From Chthoniobacter flavus (GTDB taxonomy: Bacteria > Verrucomicrobiota > Verrucomicrobiia > Chthoniobacterales > DYNR01): DNA of 5,326 nt. The DNA lies in NCBI GenBank assembly GCA_020720945.1, contig DYNR01000165.1, positions 1-5,326 on the forward strand, written 5' to 3'. Under the pieces are notes generated by a model. It worked only from the letters and a program-made list of their open reading frames with translations. It was not told the DNA's origin and searched no databases. Each line of letters begins with the position of its first letter. Positions within the stretch are counted from its first letter, which is position 1. Positions 1-5,326 of this stretch are shown here, in pieces. Both the position numbers and the translations under genes were made by a program.

Positions 1-91
1 GATTCAGGAAGTCTTTATTTTCCATGGGATTATACAAAAAGTTCTTTACAGGCGCGGCAAGGTTTTGCGATTCTGCGGGCGAAAATAGGGT
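1..91. other. Upstream leader, content unresolved
   Basis: This short stretch before the regulator is more AT-rich than the rest of the window. On the minus strand an ATG at 26-24 opens the reading MENKDFLN, which runs off the window edge, so a divergent gene may start here. A perfect TATAAT lies at 34-29 on that strand, but only 3 bases before that ATG and without a -35 element, so it is not a good promoter for it. On the + strand all three frames are open from the window edge into this stretch. One, in the frame of the regulator, ends at TAG 86-88, just 3 bases before the regulator start, and could be the tail of an upstream operon gene. The sequence shown cannot separate these options. Confidence 0.3.
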
Positions 92-1534
92 ATGGATTTA
101 CACCGCATATTGATCGTAGATGACACTCCCGTGATTTGTAAATCGCTGGAAGACCGCTTGAGAAACAAGCGGCATGCCGTGTCGTCGGCGGGTTCTTTGG
201 CGGAGGCCGAAAAGAAGCTCGCGGGCAACACCTACGACTTGATTTTTTTGGATGTCGAGTTGTCTGACGGGGATGGGAGGGAGCTGTTGGACAGGATTGC
301 CGAACTGTCGCCGCGCCCGATGGTCGTGATGATCACCGCCAATACGGCCATCGAGGCCGTGGTGGAGTGCATGAGGGCGGGAGCTTTCGATTATATCACT
401 AAACCTTTCTCTATCAGCCAGATCGACATAGCGCTAAAGAAGGCTTCGGACTTCCAGAGGCAGGCGAAAGTCACCAGTTTTCTCAATCGGGACAGGGCGA
501 ACCCTCGGGAGATGATCGGGGACAGCCCGGCGATGCGGGCGATGCGCGACGCGATCCACCGCGTCGCCAGGACGAACGCGACGGTGATGGTCAGCGGGGA
601 GAACGGGACTGGTAAAGAGTTGGTGGGCAACGAGATATTCATTAACAGCCCGCGTTCCGAAAAGCCTTATATCAAGGTGAATTGCGCGGTGATTTCCGAG
701 AAGCTGATGGAGAGCGAATTTTTTGGGCACGAGCGGGGAGCGTTCACCGGGGCGACCGAGCAGAGGGACGGGAGGTTCGAGTTGGCGGATGGCGGGACGA
801 TCTTGCTGGACGAGATCAGCGAGATTCCTATCTCGTTGCAGGCGAAGTTGTTGCGAGTGTTGCAGGAAAAAGAGTTCGAGAGGGTCGGGGGGAACAAAAC
901 CATCAAGGTCGATGTGCGCGTGCTGGCGACGACGAACAGGAATTTGAAGAAAGCGGTAGAGCGCGGCGACTTCCGGGAGGATCTTTATTACCGGTTGAAT
1001 GTGTTTCCCGTGCAGGTGCCGCCGTTGCGGGAGAGGACGGAAGACATCCCGGTGTTGGCGAAGTATTTTTTGGAGCGTTCGGCCCGGCAAAACGGAATTA
1101 AAATTTCGGGGTTTGCGCCGGGGGTGATGGACGGATTGGTGCGGCACAGGTGGCCGGGGAATGTGCGCGAGTTGCAGAATGTCATCGAGAGGGCGTGTAT
1201 TTTGGTGGAAGAGGGGCGGCCGATCACCTTGGATTTGATGGGGATTGTCGCAGAAGATTCGGGGGGAGGGGGCTCAGCGGTGCCCGCGCCCGTTTTGTCG
1301 CAGGCGGTTTCGACTGGGGCTGGGGCTGGGGCTGGGGAGGGATTCAATTTGGCGCAACCTTTGCGGGAGATCGAGAAGGCGGCGATTTTCAAGGCGCTGG
1401 AGACTTCTGGGGGGAACCGGACGAAGGCTGCGGAGATTTTGCAGGTGAGTATCCGCACTCTGCGGAACAAGCTTGCGGAGTATCGCCAGTCGGGAGAAAT
1501 CCCTCCTTCGCTTTGCGACGGGGAGACCGAGTAG
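92..1534 (+). CDS. Sigma-54-dependent response regulator, NtrC family
   Basis: This 480-residue protein is a cytoplasmic transcription activator that, once phosphorylated by a histidine kinase, should use ATP to open promoters held by sigma-54 RNA polymerase. Three domains are seen. The receiver (about 4-120) has acidic D10/D11, phosphoacceptor D54, T82 and K104 in TKPF; the usual Met-Pro after the phosphosite is Leu-Ser. The AAA+ domain (about 141-372) has Walker A GENGTGKE at 169-176, the sigma-54 contact loop GAFTGA at 216-221, Walker B ending LLDE at 238-241, FREDLYYRLNVFP at 294-306 and WPGNVREL at 354-361. A Gly/Ala linker (390-417) leads to a Fis-type helix-turn-helix (about 423-464) whose SIRTLRNKL resembles FlbD/FlrC-type flagellar regulators, too little to assign a regulon. 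An in-frame TAG at 86-88 makes ATG 92 the first possible ATG start. No good Shine-Dalgarno precedes it; TAGGG at 86-90 is too close. The partner kinase is not in the window. Confidence 0.97.
   Translation: MDLHRILIVDDTPVICKSLEDRLRNKRHAVSSAGSLAEAEKKLAGNTYDLIFLDVELSDGDGRELLDRIAELSPRPMVVMITANTAIEAVVECMRAGAFDYITKPFSISQIDIALKKASDFQRQAKVTSFLNRDRANPREMIGDSPAMRAMRDAIHRVARTNATVMVSGENGTGKELVGNEIFINSPRSEKPYIKVNCAVISEKLMESEFFGHERGAFTGATEQRDGRFELADGGTILLDEISEIPISLQAKLLRVLQEKEFERVGGNKTIKVDVRVLATTNRNLKKAVERGDFREDLYYRLNVFPVQVPPLRERTEDIPVLAKYFLERSARQNGIKISGFAPGVMDGLVRHRWPGNVRELQNVIERACILVEEGRPITLDLMGIVAEDSGGGGSAVPAPVLSQAVSTGAGAGAGEGFNLAQPLREIEKAAIFKALETSGGNRTKAAEILQVSIRTLRNKLAEYRQSGEIPPSLCDGETE
1313..1342 (+). 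repeat. G-rich hexamer repeat, putative G-quadruplex
   Basis: Three exact copies of TGGGGC (1315-1332) are followed by TGGGGA (1333-1338). This gives four runs of four guanines (1316-1319, 1322-1325, 1328-1331, 1334-1337) separated by 2-base CT loops, the textbook pattern for an intramolecular quadruplex. It lies on the coding strand, so the mRNA would carry it as well. It encodes the Gly-Ala repeats (residues 409-415) of the linker between the AAA+ and DNA-binding domains. A second G-rich block, GGGGGGAGGGGG at 1261-1272, lies just upstream and encodes the GGGG of the same linker. The repeat is seen directly; folding in the cell is inference. Confidence 0.7.
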
Positions 1535-1652
1535 ATTGAATCCGCCTTTTGAGATGATCGTGGCCACCCCGTTTTTTTACTGTTTCGTTCCCCGATAAAA
1601 TGGGTTGTCTCTCGTCCTTCATCCCGCTATGTTGTCCAACCTTCTTTTGTTT
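1535..1652. other. Gap between regulator and coiled-coil gene
   Basis: No convincing gene or promoter is seen here. A TTGAGA at 1549-1554 resembles a -35 box, but only a run of T lies at the proper distance downstream. GATAAAAT at 1594-1601 resembles a -10 box but has no partner. A T7 tract at 1572-1578 is not preceded by a compact stem-loop, so there is no clear terminator and read-through from the regulator is possible. The second gene's frame is open here from TTG 1605 and ATG 1629, either of which could be its true start. Confidence 0.4.
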
Positions 1653-1739
1653 ATGCGACGAATCATGATCACCCCTTTCTTCCTGCGGGTTGCGTTGTTT
1701 GCCCTGTGCTTTTTGCTGCCAGCGGTGGCAGTTTTTGCC
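1653..1739 (+). other. Signal peptide of the coiled-coil/TPR protein
   Basis: The first 29 codons from ATG 1653 encode a short basic n-region (MRR), a long hydrophobic stretch (LRVALFALCFLLPAVAV) and a small-residue cleavage site AVFA before Glu-Asp-Pro. This is a standard Sec signal peptide with an Ala at -1 and Val at -3. The cysteine inside the core is not in a lipobox, so lipidation is not predicted. Confidence 0.85.
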
Positions 1740-4583
1740 GAAGACCCTGCCGGAGCTTTTTTGCGCGGATACACGGAGTTTCAGAACGGGGAAAAGCTGG
1801 AGGCCTCTGGCGACAGCGCGCAGGCGCTCGCGAAGTTTCGTTTGGCCGCTGGCATTTTAGAGAAAATTTCGCGTTCCAACCCCGAGTGGCAGCCACTGGT
1901 CGTTCAATATCGGTTGAAAAAAATTACCGAAGCCATCGGGCGGGCGGAGGCCAATCCGGCATCGCGCCAACCGACGCCCCCCCCCGGCAAGCGACCCGGG
2001 GCAGGAGCATCTGCAGCACAGCCTGTGGGAGGGCAATTTTACGAGGGCGATTTGCCGCGGCAAGATGTGCAGCAACGGGGGCAGCGCCCGCTTCCCCAGG
2101 AAGACCCTCGTTTGTATCCATCTGGGCGACAAGAAGTTTTGTCGCGGCAACAGCAGGTTCCGCCTTCTAGGGCATCTTCCGATTCCAGCCCTGAAGCGGC
2201 CCGATTGCGGGAAGAAAACCAAGCGTTGCGCGAGCAGTTGGGGCAAAAGGCGGTCGAGTTAAAAAACGCGTTGCGGGAGGTGGACAAGACGCGGGTTTCC
2301 GTCGTGGAGTTGCGGCACGATTTGGCCCAGACAAAAACGAGGTTGGCCGATGCGCTCAAGGATCGGGGATCGGTCGAAAAGTTGCGGGCGGATTTTGCCA
2401 AGCAGATCGCCGAACTTTCGGGTGTGTATGAAAAAGCCCGTGCTGAACGCGATGTGCTGGAAGAAGAAAACGACCGTTTGCAGGCGAAGCTCGAACAGGC
2501 TGCCGCGTATATCACTGCCAGCGATGACATCCGCAAGACGCTCGAATCCGAACGGAAGACTTTTCACGAAGCCAGAGAGTCCGCTCGGATTGACCGCGAC
2601 AAAGTCCAGTCGGAACTCGATGGTGCGTTGGCCGAAGTCAAGGATTCCCGCGAGAGGCTTTCTGAGTTGCAGGTGTTGGCGGCAGAGAATCAGACTTTGA
2701 AAAAAGCGTTGGCGGCCAGCGAGGATGCCGTGGTTTCTTTAGAATCAAAAATCAAGGAAAACGAGCAGTCGATTACCGGTTTGAAAGACCGGCTTGCGGG
2801 GGCGGTTTCTCCCGATGTTTTGGAAAACACCAAACGCGAGTTGAACCGCGAAATCGCGCAAAAAGAAGAAGCCAACCGGGCCTTGCTGGCGGAAAAAGAG
2901 AAGCTGGCATCCGACCTCCAAGACACCCGTCGCTCGCTGGGTTCTCTCGCTGCTTTAGAAAAGGAAAAATCCGATTTGGCCGAAGAGTTGGCGGGGCTGA
3001 AAAAGAGGGAAACCGAGTTGGCGGAGGGGGTGAAAGCGGCGCAGGGGTTCCAGGGCGAACAGGCCAAGCTCCAGTTTTCCTTGGCTAGAATGCAGAAAGA
3101 ACTCGATGCGGCAAAGGGCGAGAGGGAGAAGTTGCAGGTCGAGCTTGCGGCGGCGAAAAAAGCACCCGTTCCGGCTTCTGCGCCAAAAGCCGAAAAAGAA
3201 AAAGCAGAGATGGCGGAAAAATTGGCGGCGTTGCAGAAGCGAGAGGCCGAGTTGTCCGAAGCATTGAAACAGGCGAACGAGAAGGGCAAGGGCGAGTCCG
3301 AAGTGCAAGCGGCGCTGGAAGTTGCGTTGAAGGATTTGGCTAAAGCGAAGGAAGAGAATGCGGAATTGGAAAAACGCTTGGCGGTGGTGGCTGTCCCCGA
3401 GACTTCGGCGGAACTGAACGAAAAATTGGCTCTTGCCGAAAAACGGGTGGCGGAAATGGAGGTGCAAATACAGGCCAGCAAAGCCGAAGCCGAGAAAAAA
3501 ATCGCGGAAGCCAAGTTGCAAAGCCCCGCCATCCAAAGCAACGATGCCGTCGTGCTTTCCCTCCAGACCGAGGTGAATGCGGTCAACGACCGCCTGGCCG
3601 TCATGCGCAACCAGTTGGCGGCGAGGGACGACCGGATTGCTACTTTAGAGAAACAGTTGGATGATACGGCGGCAGAACTCACCGAACTCCGTTTGAACGC
3701 AAAAGATAAGGCGAGCGGCGATGCCCTCATCGAGAACGAGTTATTGCGGGGGATCCTCCTGCGCGAACTCAAGGAGCAGGCGCGGAGACAGCAAGCGAAA
3801 CGCCTCATCGAAGATGAGATCAAAACCCTCGCAGTCCAATCCGATTCTTTGACGGAAAATCTCAAGCAGCTCGGGAGCGGTTTTGAGTTGACCGACGAAG
3901 AGCGATCCCGTTTCCGTTTGCCGCTAGTGCTAGAAAACGAAAAAACATCGCCCGACAGCATGAGCGCATCGGTTTCCTTCGTAAAACCATCGGGGGGAGG
4001 TTCCGCCCCGCAGGGGTTTGAGATGCTGTCCAAAGATTCGTTGGCGCTTTGCAAGAACGCGCAAAAAGCTTTTGAAAAAGGGAATTTAGCAGAGGCCGAG
4101 CAATCGTTTTTTGCGGTTTTAAAGACTTCGCCCGATAACTATTATGTGTTGTCGCAGCTTGCGGCGACGCAGTTTCAGGCGGGTAAAACCCGTGCAGCCG
4201 AGATCGCATTAAACCGTGCGCTAGAGTTGAAGCCAGACGACCCGTTTTCTCTATCCACTTTAGGCGTAGTGCTTTACCGTCAAGGAAAACTGGCGGATGC
4301 CGAGAGTTCGTTGCGCAGGAGCATCGCTTTGGAGCCGAAGCAGGCGAGGTCTTACAATTACTTGGGAATCGTTTTGAGCAACAACGGGGACAGCAAGGAG
4401 GCGGAAACCATGTTGCAGAAGGCCATCAAAATCGACCCGAAATATGCGGAAGCCCATTTCAATTTGGCGGTTGTTTACGCATCGCAAAACCCGCCCGCCA
4501 CCGAGTTGGCGCGCAAGCATTACCGTTCTGCCGTTTCGATGGGTGCTGCGCCCGATGCCTCTCTCGAACGCATTCTCCGTTGA
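1653..4583 (+). CDS. Exported coiled-coil protein with C-terminal TPRs
   Basis: No named family is recognised. From ATG 1653 the product is 976 residues. It opens with a signal peptide (MRR, hydrophobic core, likely cut AVFA|ED after residue 29), so the protein should leave the cytoplasm. Residues about 34-95 are helical and TPR-like; about 101-183 form a Pro/Gln/Arg-rich linker. From about 185 to 740 it is highly charged Glu/Lys/Ala/Leu coiled coil, with Pro breaks near 503-511 and 582. Residues 796-965 hold five TPR units in exact 34-residue register (P827, P861, P895, P929), a protein-docking platform. The mature protein has one visible cysteine, C800. Inferred role: a periplasmic or envelope scaffold. 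Starts at TTG 1605 (992 aa), ATG 1629 or ATG 1665 (972 aa) are also open; 1653 is preferred because it gives a classic positively charged signal-peptide start. None has a Shine-Dalgarno. The gene lies 37 bases before the next, probably co-transcribed. Confidence 0.92.
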   Translation: MRRIMITPFFLRVALFALCFLLPAVAVFAEDPAGAFLRGYTEFQNGEKLEASGDSAQALAKFRLAAGILEKISRSNPEWQPLVVQYRLKKITEAIGRAEANPASRQPTPPPGKRPGAGASAAQPVGGQFYEGDLPRQDVQQRGQRPLPQEDPRLYPSGRQEVLSRQQQVPPSRASSDSSPEAARLREENQALREQLGQKAVELKNALREVDKTRVSVVELRHDLAQTKTRLADALKDRGSVEKLRADFAKQIAELSGVYEKARAERDVLEEENDRLQAKLEQAAAYITASDDIRKTLESERKTFHEARESARIDRDKVQSELDGALAEVKDSRERLSELQVLAAENQTLKKALAASEDAVVSLESKIKENEQSITGLKDRLAGAVSPDVLENTKRELNREIAQKEEANRALLAEKEKLASDLQDTRRSLGSLAALEKEKSDLAEELAGLKKRETELAEGVKAAQGFQGEQAKLQFSLARMQKELDAAKGEREKLQVELAAAKKAPVPASAPKAEKEKAEMAEKLAALQKREAELSEALKQANEKGKGESEVQAALEVALKDLAKAKEENAELEKRLAVVAVPETSAELNEKLALAEKRVAEMEVQIQASKAEAEKKIAEAKLQSPAIQSNDAVVLSLQTEVNAVNDRLAVMRNQLAARDDRIATLEKQLDDTAAELTELRLNAKDKASGDALIENELLRGILLRELKEQARRQQAKRLIEDEIKTLAVQSDSLTENLKQLGSGFELTDEERSRFRLPLVLENEKTSPDSMSASVSFVKPSGGGSAPQGFEMLSKDSLALCKNAQKAFEKGNLAEAEQSFFAVLKTSPDNYYVLSQLAATQFQAGKTRAAEIALNRALELKPDDPFSLSTLGVVLYRQGKLADAESSLRRSIALEPKQARSYNYLGIVLSNNGDSKEAETMLQKAIKIDPKYAEAHFNLAVVYASQNPPATELARKHYRSAVSMGAAPDASLERILR
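1977..1985 (+). repeat. C9 homopolymer tract in coding sequence
   Basis: Nine consecutive cytosines encode three prolines in the N-terminal Pro-rich linker of the coiled-coil/TPR protein. The frame is intact as given. Gain or loss of one base would throw the reading frame off soon after the signal peptide and remove the coiled coil and TPRs. Such a tract could be a slippage site, or simply a place prone to sequencing error. Confidence 0.8.
2958..3401 (+). repeat. Internal duplication within the coiled coil
   Basis: Two segments 78 residues apart in the coiled-coil/TPR protein (numbering from ATG 1653) align without gaps: residues 436-505 and 514-583. Both open with EKEK, and 16 of the first 26 positions are identical (for example EKEKSDLAEELAGLKKRE against EKEKAEMAEKLAALQKRE). 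The similarity weakens after that but persists at many Leu, Lys and Ala positions, and both end before a Pro-containing break. This suggests a tandem duplication that lengthened the rod, although low-complexity coiled coils can converge on similar sequence. Confidence 0.5.
4038..4547 (+). other. Five-unit TPR domain
   Basis: Residues 796-965 of the coiled-coil/TPR protein (numbering from ATG 1653) form five tetratricopeptide units: about 796-828, 830-862, 864-896, 898-930 and 932-965. Each of the first four ends in a Pro spaced exactly 34 residues from the next, and each has the expected small residues (for example G810, G844, G878, G912 at the inter-helix turn and A856, A924 in helix B). TPRs bind peptide segments of partner proteins; the partner here is unknown. 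Confidence 0.9.
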
Positions 4584-4620
4584 CCGCTTTTAATTTTTAA
4601 CCACTAACCGCTAAAGCATC

Positions 4621-5235
4621 ATGCTGACCCATCGAAAACTGTTTCTTTTCCTGCTGGCTTTTTCTTTCGTTTGCCGGGAGCTTCCTGCTTCTTTGACGGA
4701 TTCGTTGACCCCCGCGCAAGTCTCCGAACTGAAGAAAAAACAGACCGTGGTCGTATCCAAAGACATTCCCGATGCCGTTTGGCCCGAGTTGACCCTTTAT
4801 CGTTTGGTTTCGGCTACGCCCGTAGAAGTGTTTTCCCTTTTCACCGATTACGCCAATGCGCCGTCTTACACGCCAGGGATGATTTCGGCTGTGGTGGTGG
4901 CGCAACCGACACCGAACACGAAAGATGTGCGCTACACGGTGACGGTTCCGGTGCTTTCGCAAATCAGCTATACGGTGCGAAACGAGTATTCCCAAAAAGA
5001 TGGGGTTTACGAAGTTCGCTGGAAGTTGTTGGAGTCTCCGATGGCCTCGGAATCCACGGGGTCTTTGACCGTTGAGCCTTTCGATAAAGACAAAGGGTTG
5101 ACGATGCTCCGCTACCGCAATCATGTCACGCCGTCCATACCGATGGCGGGGATGCTCAAAGGGCAAGCGCTAAAAGAGGCGAAAACGACCGTCGAAGCCA
5201 TCGATGCCGAAGCGGTGAAACGCTCGAAAAAGTAG
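4621..5235 (+). CDS. Exported SRPBCC/START-like domain protein
   Basis: This 204-residue protein starts with a basic, hydrophobic leader (MLTHRKLFLFLLAFSFVC) that looks like a signal peptide cut near residues 22-24, though the cleavage site is not ideal and SFVC is not a proper lipobox. Residues about 55-200 read as one SRPBCC (START/polyketide cyclase/COQ10-like) fold: LYRLVSATPVEVFSLFTDY at 59-77, then an APSYTPGM turn at 80-87, alternating beta strands (for example VRYTVTVPV, YEVRWKLL, GSLTVEPF) and a C-terminal helix (about 178-200). The family encloses a hydrophobic cavity and binds or carries lipids or other nonpolar ligands; no catalytic residues can be named and the ligand is unknown. 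ATG 4621 is the first possible start because TAA at 4612-4614 closes the frame; no Shine-Dalgarno is seen. It lies 37 bases after the coiled-coil/TPR gene, likely the same transcript, and ends in tandem TAG stops. Confidence 0.92.
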   Translation: MLTHRKLFLFLLAFSFVCRELPASLTDSLTPAQVSELKKKQTVVVSKDIPDAVWPELTLYRLVSATPVEVFSLFTDYANAPSYTPGMISAVVVAQPTPNTKDVRYTVTVPVLSQISYTVRNEYSQKDGVYEVRWKLLESPMASESTGSLTVEPFDKDKGLTMLRYRNHVTPSIPMAGMLKGQALKEAKTTVEAIDAEAVKRSKK

Positions 5236-5270
5236 TAGTGCCAAGCCAAGCTTGAAATATCACATCCAAT

Positions 5271-5294
5271 GGCGAAGGGTTGAGTTCGCTTTTT
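5271..5294 (+). terminator. Candidate rho-independent terminator
   Basis: GCGAA at 5272-5276 pairs with TTCGC at 5285-5289 around an 8-base loop, extended by one G-T wobble (5271/5290), and is followed directly by five T (5290-5294). It lies 36 bases after the stop of the SRPBCC gene, in the right place to end the transcript. The stem is short (5-6 pairs) and the T tract modest, so it is a weak candidate. Confidence 0.45.
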
Positions 5295-5326
5295 CTGTTG
5301 CCTTTTGCCAGCAAAGTAGGAAACTG

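Noticed and set aside
29..34. Perfect TATAAT on the minus strand as a promoter
   Set aside because: There is no -35 element at 16-18 bases, and transcription would begin at or inside the first codons of the only candidate gene (ATG 26-24).
434..1147. Minus-strand open frame of 237 codons, Arg/His/Pro-rich
   Set aside because: It lies opposite the conserved AAA+ motifs of the regulator and its composition is that of an antisense shadow. The same applies to the other overlapping frames within 682-1567.
1561..1578. Sigma-54 promoter starting TGGCCA before the coiled-coil gene
   Set aside because: The -24-like GG is present, but the position for the -12 GC holds only T.
1535..1580. Terminator after the regulator, using the T7 tract at 1572-1578
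   Set aside because: The only stem ending at the T tract pairs CGGGG 1519-1523 with CCCCG 1567-1571 across a 43-base loop. GTGGCCAC at 1560-1567 is a palindrome without a loop. Neither is a normal intrinsic terminator.
2690..4054. Minus-strand open frame of 454 codons, Ser/Ala/Phe-rich
   Set aside because: It mirrors the Glu/Lys/Ala codon bias of the coiled coil on the other strand (AAA and GAA read back as TTT and TTC). It has no domain or motif and lies wholly inside a well-supported gene.
4584..4620. Promoter in the AT-rich gap before the SRPBCC gene
   Set aside because: TTTTAATTTTTAACC is AT-rich but has no paired -35/-10 boxes, and the gap is too short to make a separate promoter likely. 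The short TAACC-like repeats at 4598-4613 look incidental.
4663..4674. Lipoprotein signal in the SRPBCC protein at SFVC (residues 15-18)
   Set aside because: The residues before Cys do not fit the lipobox: Phe and Val take the places of small residues, and Arg-Glu follows the Cys.
5247..5254. CAAGCTTG palindrome after the last gene
   Set aside because: An 8-base perfect palindrome without a loop, neighbouring repeats or other context is expected by chance.
5302..5316. Second hairpin CTTT...AAAG downstream of the candidate terminator
   Set aside because: It has only four AT-rich pairs and no following T tract.

Overview
The window holds three complete protein genes, all on the + strand and closely packed: an NtrC-type sigma-54 response regulator (92-1534), a very long exported coiled-coil/TPR protein (start uncertain, placed at 1653; ends 4583) and an exported SRPBCC/START-like protein (4621-5235). 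I see no RNA gene, insertion sequence, CRISPR array or attachment site. The DNA is moderately GC-rich, all three genes strongly favour TTG for leucine, and none has a convincing Shine-Dalgarno sequence at its start. Together with the exported coiled-coil/TPR architecture, this suggests a Gram-negative bacterium of the PVC group, with Verrucomicrobiota as my best guess. That placement is inference from style, not from a marker gene.

Layout. Bases 1-91 are a short, AT-richer leader of unresolved content: possibly the beginning of a divergent minus-strand gene (ATG at 24-26), possibly the tail of an upstream + strand gene. The regulator follows. Its flexible linker is encoded by a perfect G-rich hexamer repeat that also has the form of a G-quadruplex motif. 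A gap of about 70-118 bases, depending on the start chosen for the second gene, leads into the coiled-coil/TPR gene. After a 37-base gap comes the SRPBCC gene. It ends in tandem TAG stops, and a small hairpin with a T5 tract at 5271-5294 may be the terminator.

How the genes may work together. The first gene encodes a cytoplasmic two-component output protein with an intact receiver, AAA+ and DNA-binding domain; no cognate histidine kinase lies in the window. The second and third genes both encode apparent signal peptides and sit 37 bases apart, so they are probably co-transcribed and act in the cell envelope or periplasm: one as a long rod-like scaffold with a TPR docking platform, the other as a possible carrier or binder of a hydrophobic ligand. 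A shared function for these two is inferred from spacing and co-export only. No characterised system is recognised, and a link to the regulator is weaker still.
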